Assembly (NCBI GenBank): GCA_964612965.1
Contig: CAZTGB010000012.1
Location: 1 to 20,580 of the forward strand
Direction: 5' to 3'
Length of the DNA: 20,580 bases
Source of the DNA: CAZTGB01 sp964612965
Lineage (GTDB): Bacteria; Patescibacteriota; Microgenomatia; UBA8517
The notes under the pieces are model-generated. The model did not search any database. It was not told where the DNA came from and was given only the letters and a program-made list of their open reading frames with translations. Shown piece after piece: positions 1 through 6,460 of the stretch (the first letter of the stretch is position 1; every line of letters starts with the position of its first letter). The translations under genes and the position numbers were made by a program.

Positions 1-113
1 GATCACTTTTTATGGTGCCGACATTCGCTCCCTAACAGTAAGGTACTTTCACCACCGAGATCATTCGGTAGATACAATATACCAAACTTTGGGTCAAAAA
101 GCAAGTAGAAAAT

Positions 114-1718
114 ATGCAAACTTTAATCTATGTCAGAGTGTCAACAGATGAACAAGCCGATAAGGGTTTATCTCTCCCTGCACAGCAAGAAGCCTGCATG
201 GAGTATATAAAACTCAAACGATGGACTATCGATCCTAAGAAAGATGTCTATATTGACGCCGGAGAATCAGCCAGAACCGCAAAACGCCCTGCACTTCAAG
301 AGATGTTATCAAGGTGTAAAAAGGACAAACAGGTAAAAGTAGTCCTTGTGCACAAACTTGATAGACTAGCCCGCAATGTTGGTGATCACGCAGCTATAAA
401 AGCTATTTTAAGAAAATACGATATTGTGCTATGCTCGGTAGTAGAGCCAGTTGATGATAGTCCGACGGGAGCGCTTTTAGAAAATATTATGGCTTCCGTT
501 GCCGAGTTCTATTCTGCTAATTTAGGACAGGAGGTTAAAAAGGGTATGAAGCAGGTATTAAAACAGGGAAGATACCCTGGCAGAGCGCCAGTTGGTTATC
601 TTAATAAAGACCTAATTGAATTGGATGGAACTATTACAAAAACAATAGTTGTAGACCCCATAAAAGCAGCTGCTATCCAACAAGCCTTCAGAATGTTTGC
701 TACAAATCAATTTACCCAATCTCAACTTTGTGATGAATTAAATAAAAATGGTTTTAAGACTTTCTTTAATAAGGGCATAAAACCCACAAGACTTCACGAT
801 TTATTAGCGAATAAATTTTATATGGGCATGGTTTGCTGGGGTGAGGAAGAAGTGGCAGGAACCCACGAACCAATAGTCTCACCGGAGCTTTTTTATAGAG
901 TACAAGATGTTTTAAGAATAAGGGCTAACAATACTACCCGTCAAAGAAAGGTGCTCTTTTCACTTCGAGGTTCTCTTTATTGTGCCAAGTGCGGCAGAAA
1001 ATATGTTGCCGAAACTCACAAAGGCGGAAGATTCAGCTACTATCGCTGTAGTTCAGCTGCGCGCTATGGCTTACATTGTGATCAGAAAATGGCGTCTGAA
1101 AAGTTACTTTTGGAACAAATCCTCGAAATCTTTAAGCATGTGAAGCTACCAGAAGATATTGTTACTCTGGCCAAATTAAACGTTAAAAAACTAGAGGAAC
1201 AACGAGTAAGCGGGGTTACTAACGAAAGAAGACATTTGCGCGATAAGCTAAGTAAACTTGAGGAAAAGCAGCAAAAACTACTTGATGACCGCTTAGAAGG
1301 GCTTATTGATAAACAACTTTGTTATGAGAAGATGTCAGAGATTAAACGAGATATTGACCTTACCAATGTACGGCTTAATGAAATAGAGCAAGAAGATGAC
1401 GCAAGTTTTATCGCTCTTAATAAGACAATAGATGTCCTCGGCGATATCTACGAACTTTATAGAACGTCTGATCCTCCAAAAAGAACACTTTATAACCAGT
1501 CCTTCTTTGAAAAGGTCATTGTAGACGAAAAACGAATTATTGAGATAAAATGGCGTACCCCGTTTAGGTCATTATATCAACCTAAAGATGGTTCTGGTTT
1601 ACCACCGTATGGAGCGGGTAGGGGGAATCGAACCCCCATTCTTCGATTGGCAACCGAATGTACGACCACTGTACTATACCCGCAGATCTATAGTAAAAGA
1701 ACAAATAATATGCTCTAA
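114..1718 (+). CDS. Large serine recombinase (site-specific integrase/resolvase family)
   Basis: Serine recombinases cut and rejoin DNA through a phosphoserine intermediate and integrate or excise mobile elements. The N-terminus carries the resolvase signature YVRVSTDEQ, with the nucleophile at Ser10 and Arg8 beside it. A recombinase domain follows (about residues 150-280), then a zinc ribbon with Cys290, Cys293, Cys312 and Cys322, and a charged coiled coil (about 350-430). The folded part seems to end near residue 495 (KWRTPFRSLYQ). The remaining residues are antisense translation of the tRNA-Gly gene and its flank, so the native stop may have been lost when the 3' end joined the tRNA. No Shine-Dalgarno is visible; a weak -10-like TACAAT lies at 73-78. 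Bases 1-113 hold no other recognisable feature. This may be the integrase of an element extending left of the window. The family call is firm; the element is inferred. Confidence 0.9.
   Translation: MQTLIYVRVSTDEQADKGLSLPAQQEACMEYIKLKRWTIDPKKDVYIDAGESARTAKRPALQEMLSRCKKDKQVKVVLVHKLDRLARNVGDHAAIKAILRKYDIVLCSVVEPVDDSPTGALLENIMASVAEFYSANLGQEVKKGMKQVLKQGRYPGRAPVGYLNKDLIELDGTITKTIVVDPIKAAAIQQAFRMFATNQFTQSQLCDELNKNGFKTFFNKGIKPTRLHDLLANKFYMGMVCWGEEEVAGTHEPIVSPELFYRVQDVLRIRANNTTRQRKVLFSLRGSLYCAKCGRKYVAETHKGGRFSYYRCSSAARYGLHCDQKMASEKLLLEQILEIFKHVKLPEDIVTLAKLNVKKLEEQRVSGVTNERRHLRDKLSKLEEKQQKLLDDRLEGLIDKQLCYEKMSEIKRDIDLTNVRLNEIEQEDDASFIALNKTIDVLGDIYELYRTSDPPKRTLYNQSFFEKVIVDEKRIIEIKWRTPFRSLYQPKDGSGLPPYGAGRGNRTPILRLATECTTTVLYPQIYSKRTNNML
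1613..1683 (-). tRNA. tRNA-Gly (GCC)
   Basis: The - strand folds as a full cloverleaf: a 7-bp acceptor stem (GCGGGTA/TACCCGC), anticodon loop TTGCCAA giving GCC, T-arm GGGGGTTCGATTCCCCC, and discriminator T73 as expected for bacterial glycine tRNA. CCA follows directly at 1612-1610. It is the only tRNA in the window with an encoded CCA. The gene is overlapped antisense by the 3' end of the serine recombinase ORF. Confidence 0.96.
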
Positions 1719-1741
1719 ATATCTAATTCTAGTCGAAACTG

Positions 1742-1814
1742 TGCCGAGAATAGGAATCGAACCTATGTAGCGTGTTCTTCAGACACGTGCCTTGACCACG
1801 TTGGCTATCTCGGC
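1742..1814 (-). tRNA. tRNA-Phe (GAA)
   Basis: Cloverleaf on the - strand: acceptor GCCGAGA/TCTCGGC, a 3-bp D-stem GCC/GGC, anticodon stem CGTGT/ACACG with loop CTGAAGA (anticodon GAA, G at position 37), T-arm ATAGGTTCGATTCCTAT, discriminator A. CCA is not encoded (CAG follows). The first 36 nt also encode the end of the upstream LAGLIDADG endonuclease, whose TGA stop is T33-G34-A35 of the anticodon loop. No good promoter lies directly upstream, so it probably depends on transcription running through the endonuclease gene. Confidence 0.9.
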
Positions 1815-2378
1815 TTGTTCAAATCTGTAATGATTGTCATTTTTTGGTTTAATAACCCTAAAAAAATTTTTAACTTCTGTCATTCTACCTAATTCAATAC
1901 TTGTTCGTCTAGCGTAAGGATGGAATCCAAGTATAACTAAGGCATTATAAATATCTTCCAACATATTAATATTATGTGAGCTGTAATCAACTATCTTGTA
2001 TTTGCCCCCAGTTATATAAACACAACCATCAGTATCAAAAAGACCCCTTAAACAACGCTTTAAGTAATATGGTTTTTCCCAAATCCAACCAGGAATTTTG
2101 ACTTTATTTCTAATTTTGCTTCCCGCAGGAATTCCTAAGTGTTTATCCATGTTCTTAAGAGAAATTTCAAGAAAAGTAACTCCAGCATCCTTTCTAAATA
2201 ACTCATAAGGGGATTTCTTAAAATGCCTGATTAGTAGACTGGTAACATAATCAATATACTGTCTTTGCTTTGGATTAAAATAAATTCTGAGATACTGACA
2301 CCGAGGGTAATTTCCAACGCTGCCATCACCTAACGTAATTCCTATTAATTCAGCAAAATTTCCCAGGTCAGTATTCAT
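1779..2378 (-). CDS. LAGLIDADG homing endonuclease, 3' end inside tRNA-Phe
   Basis: A 199-residue two-motif LAGLIDADG protein. Motif 1 is FAELIGITLGDGSV (about 8-21, catalytic Asp18) and motif 2 is LRGLFDTDGCVYI (about 110-122, Asp117). Single-chain LAGLIDADG enzymes cut long asymmetric DNA targets and spread their own genes by double-strand break repair. The gene sits between tRNA-Val and tRNA-Phe, in the same direction. Its last 11 codons and stop (residues EIANVVKARV at the end) are the 5' half of tRNA-Phe. The tRNA is uninterrupted, so this is not a visible intron ORF. A promoter of leaderless geometry precedes it (TTTACA-N17-CATTAT, 8 nt before ATG). Family call firm; target site unknown, with the tRNA itself the obvious candidate. 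Confidence 0.88.
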   Translation of the reverse strand: MNTDLGNFAELIGITLGDGSVGNYPRCQYLRIYFNPKQRQYIDYVTSLLIRHFKKSPYELFRKDAGVTFLEISLKNMDKHLGIPAGSKIRNKVKIPGWIWEKPYYLKRCLRGLFDTDGCVYITGGKYKIVDYSSHNINMLEDIYNALVILGFHPYARRTSIELGRMTEVKNFFRVIKPKNDNHYRFEQAEIANVVKARV

Positions 2379-2386
2379 GCAAATAT

Positions 2387-2415
2387 ATAATGAATAATAC
2401 CCGAATGATTGTAAA
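2387..2415 (-). promoter_or_regulatory. Promoter of the first LAGLIDADG gene
   Basis: Reading the - strand, TTTACA (2415-2410), a 17-nt spacer and CATTAT (2392-2387) are followed by 8 nt and then the ATG at 2378. This predicts transcription starting at or one or two bases before the start codon. It would also drive tRNA-Phe and tRNA-Gly downstream. Confidence 0.45.
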
Positions 2416-2443
2416 GTGCTATTTTAAAGAACTTTAAATTGTG

Positions 2444-2517
2444 TGCTCGCTGAGGGGCTCGAACCCCCGGCCTTTCGGATGTAAACCGAACGCTCTAACC
2501 AACTGAGCTAAGCGAGC
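2444..2517 (-). tRNA. tRNA-Val (UAC)
   Basis: The - strand folds with acceptor GCTCGCT/AGCGAGC, D-arm TAGCTCAGTTGGTTAGAGC, anticodon stem TTCGG/CCGAA with loop TTTACAT (anticodon TAC), T-arm GGGGGTTCGAGCCCCT and discriminator A. CCA is not encoded (CAC follows). It lies 22 nt after tRNA-Leu(AAG) in the same array. Confidence 0.95.
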
Positions 2518-2539
2518 AATTCAAAATAACTACACACTG

Positions 2540-2620
2540 TGCGCGGGACAGGAATCGAACCTGCATAGCTTGCGCCATGAGTTCCTTAAACTCACATGTC
2601 TACCGTTGCATCACCCGCGC
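2540..2620 (-). tRNA. tRNA-Leu (AAG)
   Basis: Class II tRNA on the - strand: acceptor GCGCGGG/CCCGCGC, anticodon stem TGAGT/ACTCA with loop TTAAGGA (anticodon AAG), a long variable arm GGCGCAAGCTAT typical of leucine, T-arm GCAGGTTCGATTCCTGT, discriminator A. CCA is not encoded. An A34 leucine tRNA would need deamination to inosine for wobble reading. The first 21 nt also encode the last six codons and the TAG stop of the upstream endonuclease gene. Confidence 0.93.
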
Positions 2621-3247
2621 GTTTTCCTGTTGTTGTATTATACCTAAAGATTGTTCTATTTTAAACCTCTTACGTTTTAAATGAATGACACTCGGGCTAT
2701 GGTACTTCTTTTTGAACAAAGCCAATGAACTCTTCTTGGCAAATTTCAATTGAAAGGTAGAATTATTTCCTGAGTCTATAAATCCAGAAATTCCAAAAAG
2801 ACTTTGTATCTTTTTCTGCATCCAAACTAAATGTTTTTTGCTTGCAGAGGCAAAAGCTGTATACAAAACAAAACTATTCGGCCACTGCTTGCTCCAATAT
2901 GAAAATGTACATCCATCGCCATCAAAATCTCCTCTCAAAAAATCACCAAAATACTTATCTGGAATTGCCAACTCCCCGATTACTTTACTTTTATTTAGTG
3001 TCAGACCAATTGAAAGAAGAAATCGATACAATATGACATTACTAAATTGAAGATTGTAATAGCCCAGACGAGGAAGACTGCCTCTATACTTGATTTTAAT
3101 ACTAGTTTTTAATTTAAGAATATTTTTAAAGTTCTCAACCTGCTCAAGATCCTTTGAAGTAAAATCTATATGTCTTTTGTCTTTAGACAAACATCCATCA
3201 GAAGCAATAAGTCCAATAGCATAAGCAAGATTGGCAGACCATCGCAT
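2600..3247 (-). CDS. LAGLIDADG homing endonuclease, 3' end inside tRNA-Leu(AAG)
   Basis: A 215-residue protein from the preferred start at 3247 (MRWSANLAYAIGL). The frame stays open to an ATG at 3331, but that extension is translation of the tRNA-Leu(CAG) 3' end and its spacer, so the internal start fits better. Two LAGLIDADG motifs are present: LAYAIGLIASDGCL (about 7-20, Asp17) and FLRGDFDGDGCTF (about 103-115, Asp111), with a basic C-terminus. It is clearly diverged from the other endonuclease in the array, so the two are not a recent duplication. The gene fills the spacer between two leucine tRNAs, and its stop TAG lies in the D-loop of the downstream tRNA. No Shine-Dalgarno is visible. 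Its target is unknown. Confidence 0.87.
   Translation of the reverse strand: MRWSANLAYAIGLIASDGCLSKDKRHIDFTSKDLEQVENFKNILKLKTSIKIKYRGSLPRLGYYNLQFSNVILYRFLLSIGLTLNKSKVIGELAIPDKYFGDFLRGDFDGDGCTFSYWSKQWPNSFVLYTAFASASKKHLVWMQKKIQSLFGISGFIDSGNNSTFQLKFAKKSSLALFKKKYHSPSVIHLKRKRFKIEQSLGIIQQQENARVMQR
2637..2642 (-). promoter_or_regulatory. -10 box for tRNA-Leu(AAG), inside the endonuclease gene
   Basis: A consensus TATAAT on the - strand ends 16 nt before the mature 5' end of tRNA-Leu(AAG), a normal distance for a tRNA promoter. It lies within the last codons of the upstream endonuclease gene. The tRNA could thus be transcribed independently of the endonuclease. No clear -35 box is seen. Confidence 0.5.
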
Positions 3248-3304
3248 ATTATTAATTAACAATAGTCCGAAAGTTATACGAAGTAAATAGTCGAAATTAT
3301 TCTG

Positions 3305-3387
3305 TGCAGATGGGGTGATTTGAACACCCAAGAGCGTTTGCTCGCTGCGTTCTGAACACAGTGCGTTTACCGTTTCGCCACATCTGC
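3305..3387 (-). tRNA. tRNA-Leu (CAG)
   Basis: Class II tRNA on the - strand: acceptor GCAGATG/CATCTGC, D-arm GGCGAAACGGTAAACGC, anticodon stem CTGTG/CGCAG with loop TTCAGAA (anticodon CAG), long variable arm CGAGCAAACGCTC, T-arm TGGGTGTTCAAATCACCC, discriminator A. CCA is not encoded. It is the first gene of the - strand tRNA array. Confidence 0.95.
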
Positions 3388-3396
3388 TTAAGCTGA

Positions 3397-3402
3397 ATTA
3401 TA
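3397..3402 (-). promoter_or_regulatory. -10 box of the tRNA array
   Basis: A consensus TATAAT on the - strand lies 9 nt upstream of the mature 5' end of tRNA-Leu(CAG). No recognisable -35 is found 17 nt further up. It is divergent from, and close to, the -10 of the glycosidase gene. Confidence 0.5.
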
Positions 3403-3412
3403 TCAAATCTGT

Positions 3413-3418
3413 TAAAAT
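3413..3418 (+). promoter_or_regulatory. -10 box of the secreted glycosidase
   Basis: TAAAAT lies 9 nt before the ATG at 3428, which predicts a leaderless or nearly leaderless mRNA, as for several other genes here. No clear -35. It is back to back with the tRNA-array promoter. Confidence 0.35.
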
Positions 3419-3427
3419 TTAGCTTGT

Positions 3428-4807
3428 ATGAAGAAATTATTAATAATTTTACTTTTATTTATCTTCTTTTCTATCTCACCCAAATTCGCCCTAGCTTTTA
3501 ACGATCCTCTATTAGTTCCTAATAATAAGTTTGGTATTCACATCATGGATGAAAATGATCTGGAAAGTGTCCGTGAGCTAGTTAATTCAAATGGAGGTGA
3601 TTGGGGCTATGTAACCATTGTTATAACGGAAACTGAGCGGGACCAAGGAAGATGGCAAAGAATCTTTGACAAAATGAGGAAACTTCACTTAATACCCATT
3701 GTAAGGATAGCAACTAAGCCCACCGAAGGCCTCTGGGAAGCCCCGCGTGATGGTGAGATAGATAATTGGGTAAGCTTCCTAAATTCACTTAACTGGGTGG
3801 TTCAGAATAGATATATTGTTATTTCTAACGAACCAAATCATGCTAAAGAATGGGGCGGAACAATTGATCCTGCAGGATATGCAACTTACTTAAAAACATT
3901 CTCACAAAAACTAAAAAGCGCTTCCCCTGATTTTTTTGTCTTACCAGCAGGTCTTGATGCTTCAGCTAATAACTCAAAATTAACGATGAATGAAACAAAG
4001 TTTTTAGGCGAAATGATTAAGAAAGAACCAGATATTTTTAATTTCATAGACGGATGGACCTCCCACTCATATGCAAATCCTGATTTTTCGGGACCTGCAA
4101 TAGGAAGTGGTAAGGGTACAGTTACTACATATGATTGGGAACTTACCTACCTTGCTAGTTTAGGATTAACAAAAAATCTTCCTGTTTTTATTACAGAGAC
4201 TGGTTGGTCAAATAAAAACCTGAGTCAAGAAGAAATAAGTAAAAGGTTTGACTATTCTTTTAGTCACGTTTGGGATGATAAAAGAATTGTAGCTGTTACA
4301 CCTTTTATACTAAGCTACACCGAACCTCCATTTGATGTTTTCTCTTGGAAAAAGTCAGATGGAAGTTATTACAGTTTTTACGATTCAGTTAAAGCGCTGC
4401 CAAAAACCAAAGGGGAACCCACCCAAGAAGTAAGGGGTAAGATACTTGGAGTTTTTGTAAACCCCTTTACAATAGTTGGATCTTCCTTTAAAGGGGTAAT
4501 TCTTGCTCAAAACCTAGGTCAGTCTATTTGGGTTAGCCCAGAGATTTCAGTTGAAGATGAAAGTGGAAACTTTGCTATAACAACACAACATTTTACCGAT
4601 GTTGAACCGCATGGATTGCAACTGATTCAAATCAGCTCAAGTACACTAAATGACCCTGGAACTTATCAATCCAATTTTGTTTTAACTTTCAAAGGTAAAG
4701 ACATAACTGAGCCAAAAGCTATGGAAATCGTAGTTCTAAACACTGCAGAGCTGAAAAATCCCTCAATTTTTGCTAAAATACAGGGGTTTTTGAAAAGCTT
4801 GTTTTAA
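3428..4807 (+). CDS. Secreted glycoside hydrolase (clan A-like TIM barrel)
   Basis: A 459-residue exported protein with a signal peptide (residues 1-23, ending FALAF). A catalytic domain of about 300 residues shows the two-glutamate arrangement of clan A retaining glycosidases: IVISNEPNH with acid/base Glu135 and FITETGWS with nucleophile Glu257. The C-terminal 120 residues (about 340-440) look like a beta-sandwich. Family members hydrolyse beta-linked polysaccharides; the substrate cannot be read here. The gene family cannot be fixed without a search (GH5 or GH39-like are possible). The gene is followed after 4 nt by tRNA-Lys. Two lysozyme-like genes nearby suggest a neighbourhood devoted to extracellular or cell-wall polymers. 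Confidence 0.78.
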   Translation: MKKLLIILLLFIFFSISPKFALAFNDPLLVPNNKFGIHIMDENDLESVRELVNSNGGDWGYVTIVITETERDQGRWQRIFDKMRKLHLIPIVRIATKPTEGLWEAPRDGEIDNWVSFLNSLNWVVQNRYIVISNEPNHAKEWGGTIDPAGYATYLKTFSQKLKSASPDFFVLPAGLDASANNSKLTMNETKFLGEMIKKEPDIFNFIDGWTSHSYANPDFSGPAIGSGKGTVTTYDWELTYLASLGLTKNLPVFITETGWSNKNLSQEEISKRFDYSFSHVWDDKRIVAVTPFILSYTEPPFDVFSWKKSDGSYYSFYDSVKALPKTKGEPTQEVRGKILGVFVNPFTIVGSSFKGVILAQNLGQSIWVSPEISVEDESGNFAITTQHFTDVEPHGLQLIQISSSTLNDPGTYQSNFVLTFKGKDITEPKAMEIVVLNTAELKNPSIFAKIQGFLKSLF

Positions 4808-4811
4808 AAAC

Positions 4812-4883
4812 GGGCCCGTAGCTCAGTGGTAGAGCAATTCCCTCTTAAGGAAAAGGTCGATGGTTCGAATCCATCCGGGCTCA
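4812..4883 (+). tRNA. tRNA-Lys (CUU)
   Basis: Cloverleaf: acceptor GGGCCCG/CGGGCTC with one G-U pair, D-arm GCTCAGTGGTAGAGC, anticodon loop CTCTTAA giving CTT, T-arm GATGGTTCGAATCCATC, discriminator A. The outermost anticodon-stem pair is A-A. CCA is not encoded. It starts 4 nt after the glycosidase stop and is probably cotranscribed with it. Confidence 0.95.
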
Positions 4884-4936
4884 CTTGACACTCCAGTACT
4901 TTTTATGACATCCTAGGTGTTGAAAGTTAATCACTC

Positions 4937-5572
4937 ATGAGAGGAAATGAATTTACTTGGGAAGAGAATTTCTCATTTTGGAAAAATCTTTTTTTTGTTG
5001 CTGTTTTTTTTACCATCACCCCAATTACACTTGGAGTTAGTCTTTTTTCTCTATTCTCATTAAGTAAAATATCGACTGAAAAGGCGCTTAATCCAGATTT
5101 TAATTTAGCTACAAGTCCAAAATCCGGAGTCAGAATTTATGCCTCACTCCCAAACAGTATCCCATCTATTGATGGAGCCCCTGAAAGTGTTGATGCTAGA
5201 GGTGAAATTGTCAGACAATACTTACAAAGGTATGAGTCAAACCTTGAGCCACACTCAGATTATATAGTTCAAGTGGCCGACAAATATGAACTCGACTTCA
5301 GACTAATACCTGCAATTGCACAGCAAGAGAGTAACCTTTGTAAAATAATTCCTCCTGATTCATATAATTGTTGGGGGTGGGGAATTCACTCCAAAGGTTC
5401 GCTTGGATTTGAATCATACGAGGAGGCTATTGAAACAGTATCTAAAGGTCTTCGTGAAGAATATTTAGATAAAGGATATTTAACTGCGGAGGAGATCATG
5501 AGCAAATACACCCCAATGTCAAATGGTTCATGGGCATTTGGTGTAAATCAATTCATGGCTGAAATGGAATGA
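4937..5572 (+). CDS. Membrane-anchored lysozyme-like peptidoglycan hydrolase
   Basis: A 211-residue protein with an N-terminal transmembrane segment (about 17-42) and an extracytoplasmic domain (about 90-211). The domain shows a lysozyme or glucosaminidase-like pattern: IPAIAQQESNL with probable catalytic Glu131, then NCWGWGI, then YTP. Cys135 and Cys145 could form a disulfide. Enzymes of this type cut glycan strands of peptidoglycan during growth, division or attachment to a host cell. It is a homologue of the gene at 6558-7100, which has AIAGVESTF and NAYGW at the same places. No clear promoter or Shine-Dalgarno is seen. The last codons belong to a 16-bp direct repeat. Fold call fairly sure, exact bond cut unknown. 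Confidence 0.72.
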   Translation: MRGNEFTWEENFSFWKNLFFVAVFFTITPITLGVSLFSLFSLSKISTEKALNPDFNLATSPKSGVRIYASLPNSIPSIDGAPESVDARGEIVRQYLQRYESNLEPHSDYIVQVADKYELDFRLIPAIAQQESNLCKIIPPDSYNCWGWGIHSKGSLGFESYEEAIETVSKGLREEYLDKGYLTAEEIMSKYTPMSNGSWAFGVNQFMAEME

Positions 5573-5605
5573 GGACACAAGCTCTGCTTATGGCTGAAAT
5601 GGAAT
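5555..5605. repeat. 16-bp direct repeat at the end of the hydrolase gene
   Basis: ATGGCTGAAATGGAAT occurs at 5555-5570 and again at 5590-5605, 35 nt apart. The first copy encodes the C-terminus and runs into the TGA stop; the second lies in the spacer and is followed in the equivalent frame by TAA. It could be a small local duplication. Confidence 0.85.
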
Positions 5606-5623
5606 AATCTTCAAAATCCTAGA

Positions 5624-5632
5624 TGGTATAAT
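5624..5632 (+). promoter_or_regulatory. Extended -10 promoter of the methyltransferase
   Basis: TGGTATAAT is a consensus extended -10 element. It ends 21 nt before the ATG at 5654, giving a 5' leader of about 14 nt. No good -35, which an extended -10 can replace. Confidence 0.55.
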
Positions 5633-5653
5633 GACTACAGCAGTCAAAAATCT

Positions 5654-6412
5654 ATGGCAGCCGCCTACGATACATACGATTACCTTTCATATTGGTTAGG
5701 TCGTGGATACGAGCACAAAAGTGAGGTGTTTGCGATTCGCGAATTTCTAGCAAAAATTAAGAAGATTAAAACAATACTTGAAATAGGAGCTGGATTTGGA
5801 AGACTTGTTCCATCGTATTCGTTTCGGGCCAAAAAGGTAATAATTTCAGATCCTTCATCAAAACTCCTCAAAATTGCTAGAGAGACATATAAGGATAAGG
5901 AGAAATATAAATTTATTCATTCTTCACTTGAGAATTTACCTCAGAAACTAAGGCCAAAATCAGTTGATCTAGCGGTTCTTGTTCGAGTAATGCACCATCT
6001 AAAAGATTTAGATTTAGCATTCTCAGCCATTAAAAGAGTGCTTTCAGATAGAGGATATCTAATTCTTGAGTTTCCAAATAAAAGAAATCTTAAGCGAACT
6101 TTTCAGGAAATGATCGTGGGTAATTTTACCTATCCACTCGATATTTTCCCGGCTGATTTGAGGAGCGCTAAATCACTTAAGAAGAAATTCCTTCCTTTTT
6201 TTAATTATCATCCAGACAAGATAAAAGACTTACTTAGGGAACATGATTTTGAGGTCTTAGAAGTTCGTTCGGTTTCTAATATGCGAAGTGGGCCAATTAA
6301 GAAGATATTTTCCCCTGATACACTTCTTTTTATAGAGAAGATGTTTCAAAGACCTTTATCTTTTCTTTACTTCGGACCGTCCATTTTCGTCCTTACCAGG
6401 AAAAGGGGATAG
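5654..6412 (+). CDS. Class I SAM-dependent methyltransferase
   Basis: A 252-residue soluble protein with a Methyltransf_11-type Rossmann domain. Motif I is ILEIGAGFGR (41-50), Asp66 in IISDPSS ends strand 2, SVDLAVLVRVMHHLKDL marks the strand-4/post-motif region, and the domain closes with GYLILEFPNK. It would transfer a methyl group from S-adenosylmethionine to an unknown acceptor, most likely a small molecule, lipid or sugar carrier. The basic C-terminal third is unlike standard family members and may bind the substrate. It has its own extended -10 promoter and lies between two cell-wall hydrolase genes, so an envelope substrate is possible but unproven. Confidence 0.82.
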   Translation: MAAAYDTYDYLSYWLGRGYEHKSEVFAIREFLAKIKKIKTILEIGAGFGRLVPSYSFRAKKVIISDPSSKLLKIARETYKDKEKYKFIHSSLENLPQKLRPKSVDLAVLVRVMHHLKDLDLAFSAIKRVLSDRGYLILEFPNKRNLKRTFQEMIVGNFTYPLDIFPADLRSAKSLKKKFLPFFNYHPDKIKDLLREHDFEVLEVRSVSNMRSGPIKKIFSPDTLLFIEKMFQRPLSFLYFGPSIFVLTRKRG

Positions 6413-6425
6413 ATAACCTTCAGAC

Positions 6426-6454
6426 TTGACAATCCTATAACTCTTTGCTATAGT
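6426..6454 (+). promoter_or_regulatory. Strong consensus promoter upstream of a structured RNA
   Basis: TTGACA (6426-6431), a 17-nt spacer and TATAGT (6449-6454), with TG in the extended -10 position. It is among the best sigma-70 matches in the window. The predicted start is near 6461, about 100 nt before the next ATG. Confidence 0.72.
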
Positions 6455-6460
6455 ACTCAC

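Noticed and set aside
1588..1770. 60-codon + strand ORF containing GGIEPP and RIGIEPM
   Set aside because: It is antisense translation of tRNA-Gly and the end of tRNA-Phe. The G-x-x-E-P-like strings are the familiar product of reading T-arms backwards.
2838..3050. Overlapping + strand ORFs of 64-70 codons
   Set aside because: They are shadows of the - strand LAGLIDADG gene with no family features.
3248..3331. N-terminal extension of the second endonuclease from the ATG at 3331
   Set aside because: The first residues (MGVQITPSAQ) are translation of the tRNA-Leu(CAG) 3' end, and the LAGLIDADG domain starts naturally at the ATG at 3247.
1742..3387. Group I introns in the tRNAs, suggested by the LAGLIDADG ORFs
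   Set aside because: All five tRNAs in the array are contiguous and fold completely. The ORFs lie in spacers and run into the next tRNA, so no split tRNA or intron boundary is visible.
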